Notes under the pieces: model-generated
Database searches by the model: none
What the model was told of the DNA's origin: nothing
The model's input: the letters and a program-made list of their open reading frames with translations, nothing else
Assembly: GCA_025450915.1 (NCBI GenBank)
Contig: JANWLH010000125.1
Location: forward strand, 1 to 32,144
DNA from: Candidatus Limnocylindrales bacterium
Lineage (GTDB): Bacteria > Chloroflexota > Limnocylindria > Limnocylindrales > CSP1-4
Direction of reading: 5' to 3'
Length of the DNA: 32,144 nucleotides
Translations under genes and position numbers: made by a program
In this document: positions 14,617 to 22,516 of the stretch, piece after piece
Layout: every line of letters begins with the position of its first letter
How positions within the stretch are numbered: position 1 is the stretch's first letter

Positions 14617-15008
14617 GTCACTCGCGATGCCCCGGAGGATCGCTCGGGAGGCCGCCGGCCGTACAGGTTCGGACCTCCGCGGAAGATGATCAGCGGGCCG
14701 GATCGGGCGGCGTGATCGGAACGTTGTCGCAGCTACCGGACCGAGGACCGGCATCGCCCAAACACAGGCTTCGGTGGCCGCAATGTCCGCAGTCGAGCCA
14801 CCGCCCTAGATCGTGCTCCCAGCCGGAATGACCGGCCCTGAGCCATCCCCAGGCCATCGCCCGGGTCCTGCCGTCGACCGATCCGTCGCACGACTGGATT
14901 CGGATCCAGTCGGTTCGTTGCCGGTCGCAGACCAGGCCGGACGAGCCCACAACAGACCAGCCGCCCCACCGATCAGACGATGGGCGGATTGGAGGAGAGG
15001 AGCAACCA
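14617..15008 (+). ncRNA. Long 5' leader of nrdJ, possible structured RNA
   Basis: Predicted untranslated leader. Visible helices include AGGT-TCGG-ACCT nested inside GGAGG/CCTCC, CGGTGGC/GCCACCG (14772-14778 with 14797-14803) and CCGCCC/GGGCGG (14961-14966 with 14982-14987), the last ending three bases before the ribosome site. The conserved cobalamin riboswitch boxes are not present, so no known class is assigned. Confidence 0.35.
14991..15000 (+). promoter_or_regulatory. Strong ribosome binding site of nrdJ
   Basis: GGAGGAGAGG ends eight bases before the GTG at 15009. No other start codon occurs in frame between this GTG and the upstream in-frame stop at 14829-14831, so the start is well fixed. 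Confidence 0.75.
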
Positions 15009-18000
15009 GTGGTCCGTGTCGGCCCGGAAGCGATTTCGCGCGTTGGTGAAGATGGAGCCAGTGATCCGCGGCCGGCGAGGAGCCGGGCAGGGCACTCAGG
15101 AAAGGCTGCCGGCAAGTCGGCCGGCAAGGTCCTCCTGAAGACGCAGGCCCGCCACGCCGGGCCATATGGCGTCAGCTTCGATGGCCGCCGCCCCGATGGC
15201 CGTCCGGCCAAGGGCCTGACCTTCGAGCGCCGCTGGACCCGGCCTGGCGTGCACCCCTACGACGAGATCGCCTGGGAGAACCGGACCGCGGCGATCGGCA
15301 ATGAGTCGGGCAAGCTCGTCTTCGAGCAGAAGGACGTCGAAGTCCCGAGCTTCTGGAGCCAGCTGGCCACGAACGTCGTCGTCAGCAAGTACTTCCGCGG
15401 CCACGTCGGCACGCCCGAGCGCGAGACGAGCGTTCGGCAGCTGATCGACCGGGTTGTCAACACGATCGCCGCGTGGGCCGAGACCCAGCACTACTTCGCG
15501 TCGGACGAGGACCTGGCCACGTTCAAGGCCGAGCTCGCCTACGTGCTCGTCCACCAGAAGATGAGCTTCAACTCGCCGGTCTGGTTCAACGTGGGCATCG
15601 AGGCCCGGCCGCAGTGCTCGGCCTGCTTCATCAACTCGGTCCAGGACTCGATGAGCAGCATCATGGACCTGGCCAAGACCGAGGCGATGCTCTTCAAGTT
15701 CGGCTCAGGGGCCGGCTCCAACCTGAGCCCGATCCGATCGTCGCGTGAGCGGATGTCGGGCGGCGGCACCGCGTCCGGTCCGGTGAGCTTCATGCGCGGC
15801 TACGACGCCTTCGCCGGGGTCGTGAAGTCCGGTGGCAAGACCCGCCGGGCGGCCAAGATGGTCATCCTCGACGCCGACCATCCGGACGTCCTGGACTTCA
15901 TCGACTCGAAGATGCTCGAGGAGAAGAAGGCCTGGGCGCTGATCGAGCAGGGGTATGACCCGTCGTTCACCGGCGAGGCCTACGGCTCGGTCTCGTTCCA
16001 GAACGCCAACCACTCGGTCCGGGTCACCGACGAGTTCATGAACGCCGTCGAGGCCGACGGCGACTGGACGACCCACGCAGTGGTCGACGGCGCCCCGATG
16101 GGCACGTACAAGGCCCGTGACATCTTCAAGCGAATGGCCGATGCCGCCCACCTGTGCGGCGACCCCGGGATCCAGTACGACACGACGATCAACGACTGGC
16201 ATACCTCGGCCAACTCGGACCGGATCTACGCCTCGAATCCGTGCTCCGAGTACATGTTCCTCAATGACACGGCGTGCAACCTCGCCAGTCTCAACCTGAT
16301 GCAGTTCGTCCGCGAGGACGGCGAGTTCGACGTCGAGTCCTACCGCTACGCCGCCCGGCTGACGATCACGGCCCAGGAGATCCTGGTCGACAACGCCAGC
16401 TATCCGACGCCGCGGATCGAGGAGAACTCGCATCGCTTCCGGCCGCTCGGGCTGGGCTACGCCAACCTTGGCGCCCTGCTGATGAGCCGCGGGCTGGCCT
16501 ACGACAGCGACGAAGGCCGCAACTACGCGGCCGCCCTCACCGCGATCATGCACGGCGAGGCGTATCGCCAGAGTGCGGTCATCGCCCGCGATCACGGCGG
16601 CCCGTTCAACGACTATCCGATCAACCGTGCTCCATTCCTGCGGGTGATCGGCAAGCATCGTGACGCGGCCTATCGGATCCCGGCCGACCAGGCCGTCCCG
16701 GCCGACATGATCGAGGCTGCCCGTGCCGTCTTCGACGACGCCCTGGACCTCGGCCAGGAACATGGCTATCGGAACGCCCAGGTGACGGTCCTGGCGCCGA
16801 CCGGCACGATCGCCTTCATGATGGATTGCGATACCACCGGCGTGGAGCCGGACATCGCGCTCATCAAGTACAAGAAACTCGTCGGCGAGGGCTTCCTCAA
16901 GATCGTCAACCAGACGGTCCCGGCGGCGCTGCGCAAGCTCGGCTATGCCCCCGAGCAGGTCGAGGACATCCTCACCTACATCAACGACCGCGAGACGATC
17001 GAGGGTGCGCCGCACCTCAAGGCCGAGCACCTGTCCGTCTTCGATTGCGCGTTCAAGCCGGTCAACGGCGAGCGCTCGATCGCCTACATGGGCCACGTCC
17101 GGATGATGGGCGCGATCCAGCCGTTCATCTCGGGTGCGATCAGCAAGACCGTCAACATGCCGGAAGCCGCCACGCCGGAGCAGATCCAGGAGGTCTACCT
17201 CCAGGGTTGGAAGCTCGGGCTGAAGGCAATCGCCATCTACCGCGACGGCAGCAAGCGAAGCCAGCCGCTGAGCACGGGCAAGAAGAAGGATGTCGACGAC
17301 GAGGTCGACACCGGCGTCGTCGCCGAGCTCCGGGCCCAGCTCGCCGTGGCCCAGGCCGAGGCGAAGAAGCCCCATCGCCGGCGCCTGCCGGTCGAGCGGG
17401 CGGCGGTCACCCACAAGTTCGACGTCGCCGGCCACGAGGGCTACATCACCGTCGGGCTCTATCCCGATGGCCAGCCCGGCGAGATCTTCCTGAAGATGGC
17501 CAAGGAGGGCTCGACGGTCTCCGGCCTGATGGACTCGCTGGCCACCTCGGTCAGCCTGGCCCTCCAGTACGGCGTGCCGCTGCGTGACCTGGTCAACAAG
17601 TTTGCCCACGTCCGGTTCGAGCCGAGCGGCTTCACCGGCAACCAGGAGATCCCGATCGCCAAGTCGATCGTCGACTACGTCTTCCGCTGGATGGGCAGCA
17701 GGTTCCTGCCGGCCGACGAGAAGGCGCAGATCGGGCTGATCGACCGCGGCGCGGTCGTCGAGTCCGCACCGGTCTCGTTCGGTGCCGTCTCGCTGGCCAG
17801 CGCACCCGAGTCGGACGCCCCGGCCGCCGCCGAGGAGTCCGATCAGAATGAGACTGGCCGCCCGACGGCCGTCGCCCTCGAGGTCGCGCCGATCTCGATC
17901 AGCCTGCCGGTCGTCGAGTCGGCCGGACATTCGGTCACGGGCAATGGCCATTCGAACGGCAACGGCAATGGCAACGGTCATGCGGCCGTCGCCAGTGGTT

Positions 18001-18134
18001 CGCTGGGTACGACCCGGGTCGCCTTCAAGGTCCAGGAGGACTCACCCTCCTGCGCCGAATGCGGCTCGATCATGGTCCGCAACGGCAGCTGCTACAAGTG
18101 CCTCAACTGCGGGTCGACGTCCGGCTGCAGCTAG
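15009..18134 (+). CDS. nrdJ: Adenosylcobalamin-dependent (class II) ribonucleoside-diphosphate reductase
   Basis: Reduces ribonucleotides to deoxyribonucleotides with a B12-generated thiyl radical; works with or without oxygen. 1041 aa. After a basic ~50-residue N-terminus, the barrel carries FNSPVWFNVG (~187), CSACF (first redox Cys, ~203), GSGAGSNLSPIRSS, and NPCSEYMFLNDTACNLASLNL with N410, C412 and E414 (active-site triad). VLAPTGTIAFMMDCDTTG and MPEAATPEQIQEVYLQGWKLGLKAIAIYRDGSKRSQPL are typical. A Asn/Gly-repeat linker (~977-990) leads to a C-terminal zinc ribbon (CAEC, CYKCLNC, SGCS; ~1015-1040), whose cysteines shuttle reducing equivalents in this family. Control is probably by DnaA and NrdR sites upstream. 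A strong hairpin follows the stop. Confidence 0.95.
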   Translation: MVRVGPEAISRVGEDGASDPRPARSRAGHSGKAAGKSAGKVLLKTQARHAGPYGVSFDGRRPDGRPAKGLTFERRWTRPGVHPYDEIAWENRTAAIGNESGKLVFEQKDVEVPSFWSQLATNVVVSKYFRGHVGTPERETSVRQLIDRVVNTIAAWAETQHYFASDEDLATFKAELAYVLVHQKMSFNSPVWFNVGIEARPQCSACFINSVQDSMSSIMDLAKTEAMLFKFGSGAGSNLSPIRSSRERMSGGGTASGPVSFMRGYDAFAGVVKSGGKTRRAAKMVILDADHPDVLDFIDSKMLEEKKAWALIEQGYDPSFTGEAYGSVSFQNANHSVRVTDEFMNAVEADGDWTTHAVVDGAPMGTYKARDIFKRMADAAHLCGDPGIQYDTTINDWHTSANSDRIYASNPCSEYMFLNDTACNLASLNLMQFVREDGEFDVESYRYAARLTITAQEILVDNASYPTPRIEENSHRFRPLGLGYANLGALLMSRGLAYDSDEGRNYAAALTAIMHGEAYRQSAVIARDHGGPFNDYPINRAPFLRVIGKHRDAAYRIPADQAVPADMIEAARAVFDDALDLGQEHGYRNAQVTVLAPTGTIAFMMDCDTTGVEPDIALIKYKKLVGEGFLKIVNQTVPAALRKLGYAPEQVEDILTYINDRETIEGAPHLKAEHLSVFDCAFKPVNGERSIAYMGHVRMMGAIQPFISGAISKTVNMPEAATPEQIQEVYLQGWKLGLKAIAIYRDGSKRSQPLSTGKKKDVDDEVDTGVVAELRAQLAVAQAEAKKPHRRRLPVERAAVTHKFDVAGHEGYITVGLYPDGQPGEIFLKMAKEGSTVSGLMDSLATSVSLALQYGVPLRDLVNKFAHVRFEPSGFTGNQEIPIAKSIVDYVFRWMGSRFLPADEKAQIGLIDRGAVVESAPVSFGAVSLASAPESDAPAAAEESDQNETGRPTAVALEVAPISISLPVVESAGHSVTGNGHSNGNGNGNGHAAVASGSLGTTRVAFKVQEDSPSCAECGSIMVRNGSCYKCLNCGSTSGCS

Positions 18135-18161
18135 AGGACTCGGGGCGCATCTCCCTGGGGC

Positions 18162-18193
18162 AGAGGCCGCTGGTCACCCGACCGGCGGCCTCT
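18162..18193 (+). terminator. Intrinsic-terminator-like hairpin after nrdJ
   Basis: AGAGGCCGC (18162-18170) pairs perfectly with GCGGCCTCT (18185-18193), extended inward by a T-G pair and GGT/ACC around a six-base loop, about 13 bp in all. The T-run is poor. A second, overlapping palindrome CTCGTA-TCGG-TACGAG spans 18192-18207. Confidence 0.6.
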
Positions 18194-18237
18194 CGTATCG
18201 GTACGAGCGCCGAAGGTTCGCCCGTCAAGCCTTGGCC

Positions 18238-18243
18238 TATCCT
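18238..18243 (+). promoter_or_regulatory. -10 element (TATCCT) of the PAC2 gene, leaderless
   Basis: TATCCT ends six bases before the ATG at 18250; no Shine-Dalgarno in between. Confidence 0.6.
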
Positions 18244-18249
18244 GTATCA

Positions 18250-19101
18250 ATGGCTCTCTACCAGCTGACCGAACCCCGCGATCTCGTCGCGCCGACGATG
18301 ATCGCCGCCTTCGACGGCTGGGTCGACGCCGGGACTGCGGCGACGACCGCCGCTGCGCAGGTGGCCGAGGGTGGCGACCTCGTCGCGACGTTCGAGGGCG
18401 ACCTGCTCTTCGACTATCGCGCCCGGCGTCCGGTCCTGGAGATCCGCGACGGCCGGATGTCCTCGCTCGCCTGGCGGGAGCTGACCATCCGCCACCGCCG
18501 GATCGGCGAGCGTGACCTGCTCGTGCTCACGGGGGTCGAACCGGACTTCCGCTGGCGCGAGTTCTGCGACGCGGTCCTCGACATCGCCGGCCGCCTGGGC
18601 GTCACCCAGTGGATCAGCCTCGGCGCGATCCCGGCCGCCGTGCCCCACACGCGCTCGGTTCCGATCATCGGCACCGAGTCGGAGCCCGGGCTGCTGCGCG
18701 GCAACATCCAGCCGGGGCCGGAGGGCCTGCTGCGGGTCCCGGCCGCGGCGATCTCCGTCCTCGAGATGATGATGGCCCGCTCGGGCACGACGGCCCTGGG
18801 CTATTTCGCCCAGGTCCCCCACTACGTCTCGGGGCCCTATCCGGTCGCCGCCCTGGCCCTCCTGCGCACCCTCGAACGCCATGTCGGGGTCAGCATCCCG
18901 GCCGGACCACTCGAGGACGAGGCGCGCCAGCTCGGGACGCACCTCGACACCCTGGCCAAGGGCGACGAGACGACCCGCGCCTACGTCGAGCGACTCGAGT
19001 CGATGGTCGACGAGGAGCGCCTGCCCGCCGGCGACGAGCTCATCTCGGAGATCGAGCGCTTCCTGCGCGAGACCGGCAGCGGCGGCACTCCTCGGCCCTG
19101 A
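18250..19101 (+). CDS. PAC2 (proteasome assembly chaperone 2) family protein
   Basis: 283-residue soluble protein of the PAC2/DUF75 family found in archaea, Actinobacteria and Chloroflexi. Typical segments are MIAAFDGWVDAGTAATTAA (~17-35), LLVLTGVEPDFRWREFCDAV, GVTQWISLGAIPAAVPHTR (~117-135), ALGYFAQVPHYVSGPYPVAA (~179-198) and a helical C-terminus. The eukaryotic relative helps assemble the proteasome; the bacterial role is not established. No proteasome gene is in this window. The frame is open another 156 codons upstream inside nrdJ, but the ATG at 18250 begins the conserved domain and follows a -10 element by six bases. Confidence 0.85.
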   Translation: MALYQLTEPRDLVAPTMIAAFDGWVDAGTAATTAAAQVAEGGDLVATFEGDLLFDYRARRPVLEIRDGRMSSLAWRELTIRHRRIGERDLLVLTGVEPDFRWREFCDAVLDIAGRLGVTQWISLGAIPAAVPHTRSVPIIGTESEPGLLRGNIQPGPEGLLRVPAAAISVLEMMMARSGTTALGYFAQVPHYVSGPYPVAALALLRTLERHVGVSIPAGPLEDEARQLGTHLDTLAKGDETTRAYVERLESMVDEERLPAGDELISEIERFLRETGSGGTPRP

Positions 19102-19105
19102 GCCC

Positions 19106-19699
19106 TCAGGGCAGGGCGGCCAGGCGGGGCAGGATCAGGTCGGCGGCCTTCTGGGCCGCGGCCGATGTCGGCGCCTCGATCCACAGCGCCGGATCCGCGA
19201 CATCTTTCGCGAGCTTCACGCTCAGGACCGCTTCTTCGTTGACCGGATCCGTCTCGGCGTCGGCGCCGATCGCCTCGAAGCCGGCGACCTTCAGGGTGTG
19301 TGCCCCACGGTGGAGATTGACGAGCTCGGCCTCCCCGGCAAAGCCGATCCTGTTGATCTCGACCTTGATGTACGTCCCCTGGACCATGCCCGTGGCGGTC
19401 GCGTAGACACACAGGGCGTGGTCACCCGGATCCGAGATCCCACCCGGGCTCTGCTGGAGCGTGCTGCCGAGGATCGTCGTCGCCTCGGCCGCCGACAGCA
19501 GCGAGCAGGTCTGTACGGTCGTCAGCCAGACCAGGTTCACGCTCCTGATGACCGGATCCGCGAGCGAATCAGAGGCGCTCGGGATCGGGCTGGCACTCGA
19601 TCCGGTCGGTGCGGGAGTCGCTGGAGCGACGCACCCCGCCAGTGTCGCAACGAGGGCCGCGAGGACGAGCCCGACGATCGAGATTCGCGCCAGGTGCAC
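19106..19699 (-). CDS. Putative lipoprotein
   Basis: 197-residue exported lipoprotein of unknown role. The signal peptide MHLARISIVGLVLAALVATL ends in the lipobox LAGC with the acceptor Cys at residue 23, followed by a Pro/Ser/Thr-rich tether. The mature part has TCSLLSAAEATTILG, a pair of cysteines (TCSLL and ALCVYA) that could form a disulfide, and a domain that resembles DUF3558-like actinobacterial lipoproteins in layout. The GTG at 19699 lies seven bases after TAGAGT, so it is probably leaderless. Convergent with the PAC2 gene, with only four bases between the stops. Confidence 0.8.
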   Translation of the reverse strand: MHLARISIVGLVLAALVATLAGCVAPATPAPTGSSASPIPSASDSLADPVIRSVNLVWLTTVQTCSLLSAAEATTILGSTLQQSPGGISDPGDHALCVYATATGMVQGTYIKVEINRIGFAGEAELVNLHRGAHTLKVAGFEAIGADAETDPVNEEAVLSVKLAKDVADPALWIEAPTSAAAQKAADLILPRLAALP

Positions 19700-19706
19700 G
19701 AGCGTG

Positions 19707-19712
19707 ACTCTA
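19707..19712 (-). promoter_or_regulatory. -10 element (TAGAGT) of the lipoprotein gene, leaderless
   Basis: Minus-strand TAGAGT ends seven bases before the GTG at 19699. Confidence 0.55.
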
Positions 19713-19745
19713 CCCGATCGCGATCCGCCTCCCGGACGACTCGGC

Positions 19746-19751
19746 TACGCT
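19746..19751 (+). promoter_or_regulatory. -10 element (TACGCT) of the HipA-like gene, leaderless
   Basis: TACGCT ends seven bases before the ATG at 19759; no Shine-Dalgarno. Confidence 0.55.
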
Positions 19752-19758
19752 CAGTCCG

Positions 19759-20580
19759 ATGAGCGCAACAACCACGGCCATCGAGCGGTGCGCAGGCCAG
19801 GCAGTGCCGATCCGCACGGTCACGGCAACCCGCTACGTCACGGCGCTGCGCGAGGGCGGCTCGATGCCCGGCCTCGTCGAGGCCGACGATGATGGCCTTT
19901 ACGTCGTCAAGTTCCGGGGTGCCGGGCAGGGCCCCCGGGTGCTCGTCGCCGAGCTGATCGCCGGCGAGCTGGGACGGGCGCTGGGCCTGCTCGTACCGGA
20001 GATCGTCATTGTCGAGATCGACCCCGCGCTGGCTCCCGCCGAACCAGATTCGGAGATCCAGGAGCTGCTGGCCCGCAGTCCCGGGCCCAATCTCGGCCTG
20101 GACTTCCTGCCCGGTGCCCTTGCGTACCGGCCGACAACCGAGCTCGATCCCGACCTCGCCGCCCGGATCGTCTGGTTCGACGGGCTGATCACGAACGTCG
20201 ACCGCACGGCCCGCAACGTCAACCTGCTGATGTGGGGCAAGCGCCTGTGGCTCATCGATCACGGCGCCGCCCTCTATGTCCACTTCACCTGGCGCGACCC
20301 TGCGGCGCACGCGCGACGCCCGTTCCCACGGATCGCCGACCACGTCCTGCTGCCCCAGGCCTCGTCGATCGCGGCGGCCGACGAACAGCTCGCGCCGCTG
20401 GTCACGCCCGGGCTGCTCGAGGGGATCGTCGCGGCGGTCCCCGACGCCTGGCTGCTCGACGGGGCCGGCACGATGCAACGGCCCGAGGAGCATCGCCGGG
20501 CCTACGTCGACTACCTGCTCGGGCGGCTCCGCGCGCCGCGACCGTTCGTCGAGGAGGCCGATCGTGCCCGCCGGCCGTAG
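19759..20580 (+). CDS. HipA-like kinase domain protein
   Basis: 273-residue protein resembling the single-domain HipA family kinases. GGSMPGLVEADDDGLYVVKF (~33-52) gives the glycine-rich/Ser region and the ATP-binding Lys (K51). VWFDGLITNVDRTARNVNLL (~138-157) holds the catalytic Asp (D148) and Asn (N153), and LWLIDHGAALY the metal-binding Asp (D167). The kinase core thus looks active. It is shorter than classical HipA (~440 aa) and lacks its N-terminal subdomain. No HipB-like DNA-binding antitoxin is present; instead the 3' end overlaps the DUF3037 gene by 17 bp, a pairing known from other genomes. Target unknown. Confidence 0.82.
   Translation: MSATTTAIERCAGQAVPIRTVTATRYVTALREGGSMPGLVEADDDGLYVVKFRGAGQGPRVLVAELIAGELGRALGLLVPEIVIVEIDPALAPAEPDSEIQELLARSPGPNLGLDFLPGALAYRPTTELDPDLAARIVWFDGLITNVDRTARNVNLLMWGKRLWLIDHGAALYVHFTWRDPAAHARRPFPRIADHVLLPQASSIAAADEQLAPLVTPGLLEGIVAAVPDAWLLDGAGTMQRPEEHRRAYVDYLLGRLRAPRPFVEEADRARRP
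20551..20557 (+). promoter_or_regulatory. Ribosome binding site of the DUF3037 gene
   Basis: GAGGAGG inside the end of the HipA-like gene lies six bases before the GTG at 20564. It selects this start, since the frame itself is open far upstream. Confidence 0.65.
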
Positions 20581-20959
20581 CCCGTTCGAGTACGCGATCC
20601 TGCGGGTGATCCCCCGCGAGGACCGCGGCGAGGCGTTCAACGCCGGGATCGTCCTGCACTCCCGGCCGCGGCGGTTCCTGGCGGCCCGCGTCCATCTCGA
20701 CGTGGACATCCTGGAGGTCCTGGCGCCGGGCTGCGACCCGGCGGTCGTGCAGGCCCAGCTCGAGACGATTCCGCGGATCTGCGCCGGAGACCCGGTCGCC
20801 GGGCCGCTCGCCGCACTCAGCCGGCCAGAGCGCTTCCACTGGCTTGTATCGCCGAGCAGCACGATGGTCCAGCCGTCGGCCGTCCACACCGGCCTGACGG
20901 ACAACCCGGCGACGACCCTGGACCGCCTGTTCGAGACCCTCGTCCTGCGGCGCGCCTGA
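20564..20959 (+). CDS. DUF3037 family protein, partner of the HipA-like kinase
   Basis: 131-residue protein of the DUF3037 type. Near the N-terminus FEYAILRVIPREDRGEAFNAG is the family signature; then GIVLHSRPRRFLAARV, a region with ICAGDPVAGPLAALS, and the C-terminal TDNPATTLDRLFETLVL. No catalytic residues are known for the family. It overlaps the kinase gene by 17 bp and has its own strong ribosome site, so both are made from one mRNA. It could be the neutralising or substrate partner of the kinase, which is inference from the conserved pairing. Confidence 0.8.
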   Translation: MPAGRSPFEYAILRVIPREDRGEAFNAGIVLHSRPRRFLAARVHLDVDILEVLAPGCDPAVVQAQLETIPRICAGDPVAGPLAALSRPERFHWLVSPSSTMVQPSAVHTGLTDNPATTLDRLFETLVLRRA

Positions 20960-20982
20960 CGAACCTCGGGCCAACCGTGCGG

Positions 20983-21360
20983 TCAGGCCGGATAGCCCTC
21001 GATCGAGAGCTCGATCAGCGGGCTGGACTCGAGCATCATCCCGAGGTCGCGCCGGTTCCAGACACGAGCCACCTGCTCGAGGATCGCCTTGCGCTCGGCA
21101 TGATCGGTGACCACCCGGGCGGTCGCCGCGAGGTCCGCCTGGACCGGCCGCTTCAGGTGGATCGTCAGGGCCGGATTCGCCTCGAGATTCGCCAGCCAGC
21201 CGCGCTTCCGGGCCGGGTTCGGCACACCGCTGAGGTACAGGTGCTTGTCGAAGTTGTGCAAGACGATCTCGAGCCGTCGCTGGCGGCCGGTCTTCGCGCC
21301 GATCGTGGTGATCTCGACCGTCTGGCCATGGTCGAGCGAAGACCGGACCGCATCGTCCAT
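20983..21360 (-). CDS. Deazaflavin (F420)-dependent nitroreductase-like protein
   Basis: 125-residue split-barrel protein of the DDN/nitroreductase family. VEITTIGAKTGRQRRLEIVL (~16-35) is the typical cofactor-binding strand-turn, followed by LYLSGVPNPARKRGWLANL (~42-60) and NPALTIHLKR. Members bind F420, or sometimes FMN or heme, and reduce quinones, nitroaromatics or other enones. The usual second half is compact here; the length is near the lower end for the family. It is 10 bp downstream of the aquaporin gene and probably cotranscribed. No F420 biosynthesis gene is in the window, so the cofactor is unproven. Confidence 0.82.
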   Translation of the reverse strand: MDDAVRSSLDHGQTVEITTIGAKTGRQRRLEIVLHNFDKHLYLSGVPNPARKRGWLANLEANPALTIHLKRPVQADLAATARVVTDHAERKAILEQVARVWNRRDLGMMLESSPLIELSIEGYPA

Positions 21361-21370
21361 GTCGTCTGGC

Positions 21371-22039
21371 TCAGGCCGCGGCGGGCTTGTCGATGAGGGC
21401 GCGGTAGACCGCCCACCCGCCGACCGATCCGACGAGCGGACCCACGATGTACACCCAGATCGAGCTCAGGTCGCCGCCGATCAGGGCGGACGCGAGGGAC
21501 CGCGCCGGATTGACCGAGGAGCCGGTGATCGGCACGAGCGCCAGGTGGATGACCACGAGGGTCAGCGGAATCGCGAAGGCGGCCTTGCCCGGATCGAGCT
21601 CGGTGACAGTGAGGATCACGGCGATGAAGATCGCCGTGAAGACCGCCTCGATGACGACCGCCTGGAGGTCGCTGACCGACGGGTGGCCAGTGATCGTGCC
21701 CCTGACGGCGTCCTGGCTGGACATCACGAGGACGAATGCCGCGGCGGCAATGCCCCCGATCAGCTGGGCGACCACGTAGCCGACGCCGGTCATCGGATCG
21801 AGGCGCTTGTCGAGGACGGTCGCCAGCGTCACCGCGGGATTGAAATGGCCGCCCGAGACCGCGCCCCCGATCTGGATGGCGGCGAACAAGCCGAGGCCGA
21901 ATCCGAAGGCGATGACGACGAGGTCCGGGCCGTTCGAGAACGCCTTTGTCGAGAGGATCGACATGAGGCCGATGAGGAAGAAGACGAAGGTCCCGACGAG
22001 CTCCGCGAGCAGCTTCCGGGTGTCCATCCGCGTGTCCAA
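21371..22039 (-). CDS. MIP family channel (aquaporin/glycerol facilitator)
   Basis: Six-helix membrane channel for water or small neutral solutes. Both half-helix motifs are present: SGGHFNPAVT (first NPA) and GSSVNPARS (second NPA with the selectivity-filter Arg). Other signatures are LLAELVGTFVFFLIG at the N-terminus, and ALVPITGSSVNPARSLASAL. The conserved residue after the second NPA region (NPARSLASAL) is more like aquaporin Z than glycerol facilitators, which have NPARD. The start is probably the TTG at 22039, six bases after GGAGG (22046-22050); an ATG at 22027 is also in frame. A candidate -10 (TAGACT) lies at 22105-22110. Likely in one operon with the nitroreductase-like gene. Confidence 0.9.
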   Translation of the reverse strand: MDTRMDTRKLLAELVGTFVFFLIGLMSILSTKAFSNGPDLVVIAFGFGLGLFAAIQIGGAVSGGHFNPAVTLATVLDKRLDPMTGVGYVVAQLIGGIAAAAFVLVMSSQDAVRGTITGHPSVSDLQAVVIEAVFTAIFIAVILTVTELDPGKAAFAIPLTLVVIHLALVPITGSSVNPARSLASALIGGDLSSIWVYIVGPLVGSVGGWAVYRALIDKPAAA

Positions 22040-22104
22040 CGAGCGCCTCCATTCGCCAGCCCGAATCGGTCGTCCAGGGCCCGGCGCCGACCTCGGATGA
22101 GCCC

Positions 22105-22110
22105 AGTCTA
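22105..22110 (-). promoter_or_regulatory. Candidate -10 (TAGACT) of the aquaporin operon
   Basis: Minus-strand TAGACT predicts a leader of about 60 nt that contains the GGAGG site at 22046-22050. The -35 is poor. Confidence 0.4.
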
Positions 22111-22243
22111 ACCGCAGATTTGGGCCGTCACGCGAACGGGCGCGAGGTCCCTGCAATGTGCACCGCGACGACCGTAGTGACAGCGATTGGCTCGTCTGCG
22201 AAACTCTGGCTCCACCAGGTCACCGAGCCCACGGTGAGACACG

Positions 22244-22456
22244 ATGCCGAGCCCAGACGTGTCCGAGCTCGAGCGCCTGTACCAGGCGTGGCTGCGAGCC
22301 GAGAAGGAATATCGATGTACACGCCTCGGTTCGCCCGAGGCACAGCCTGCTTTCGATGAAGTCGAGCGGGTCTGGGCGGCGTACGAGCGGGAGCTTGGCC
22401 GCGTCACGCGAGATCGAGGCAGCCTGCATGCCCGCCGGAGCGAAGGCCCCGTCTGA
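22244..22456 (+). CDS. Small helical hypothetical protein
   Basis: 70 residues, not recognised. The sequence has a balanced composition with amphipathic helices (ELERLYQAWLRAEKEY and AFDEVERVWAAYERELGR), unlike the Arg/Gly-rich spurious frames around it. It is in the gap between the aquaporin promoter and the Gfo/Idh gene. No good ribosome site or -10 element is in place, so it remains tentative. Confidence 0.45.
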   Translation: MPSPDVSELERLYQAWLRAEKEYRCTRLGSPEAQPAFDEVERVWAAYERELGRVTRDRGSLHARRSEGPV

Positions 22457-22503
22457 TCGTCGGAGCTCAGCGGACCGAGCGACCGCGCGGCGGGGCGTTG
22501 TTG

Positions 22504-22509
22504 AAGGAG
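22504..22509 (+). promoter_or_regulatory. Ribosome binding site of the Gfo/Idh/MocA gene
   Basis: AAGGAG lies seven bases before the GTG at 22517 and fixes that start. Confidence 0.6.
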
Positions 22510-22516
22510 TTGACCC

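Larger units (their letters stand above)
14276..15008 (+). other. 733-bp intergenic control region of nrdJ
   Basis: No gene is credible here on either strand; open frames in it have no recognisable domain and biased composition. From left to right it holds a weak hairpin after uppS, an AT-richer patch with TAATAT (14360-14365), a phased array of DnaA-box-like sequences (14441-14524), two NrdR-like boxes (14528-14574), a sigma70-type promoter (14582-14610), and a leader of about 390 nt with several possible hairpins ending in a strong ribosome binding site. Confidence 0.7.

Noticed and set aside
14617-15008. Cobalamin riboswitch in front of the B12-dependent reductase
   Set aside because: The conserved B12-box and the other invariant segments could not be found, although the position would be ideal.
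14690-15211. Minus-strand 173-codon frame with a CGHCGHRSLC segment
   Set aside because: It overlaps the nrdJ promoter-proximal leader and start, and the rest has no natural protein composition; the cysteine cluster is likely chance.
15705-17981. A 758-codon open frame antisense to nrdJ
   Set aside because: It is the complement of the conserved reductase barrel, and has biased Arg/Asp/Val composition and no recognisable motif.
18250-19101. Longer PAC2 gene starting at 17782 inside nrdJ
   Set aside because: The extra 156 codons are Arg/Ser/Pro-rich shadow of nrdJ, and the ATG at 18250 has a -10 element at the correct distance.
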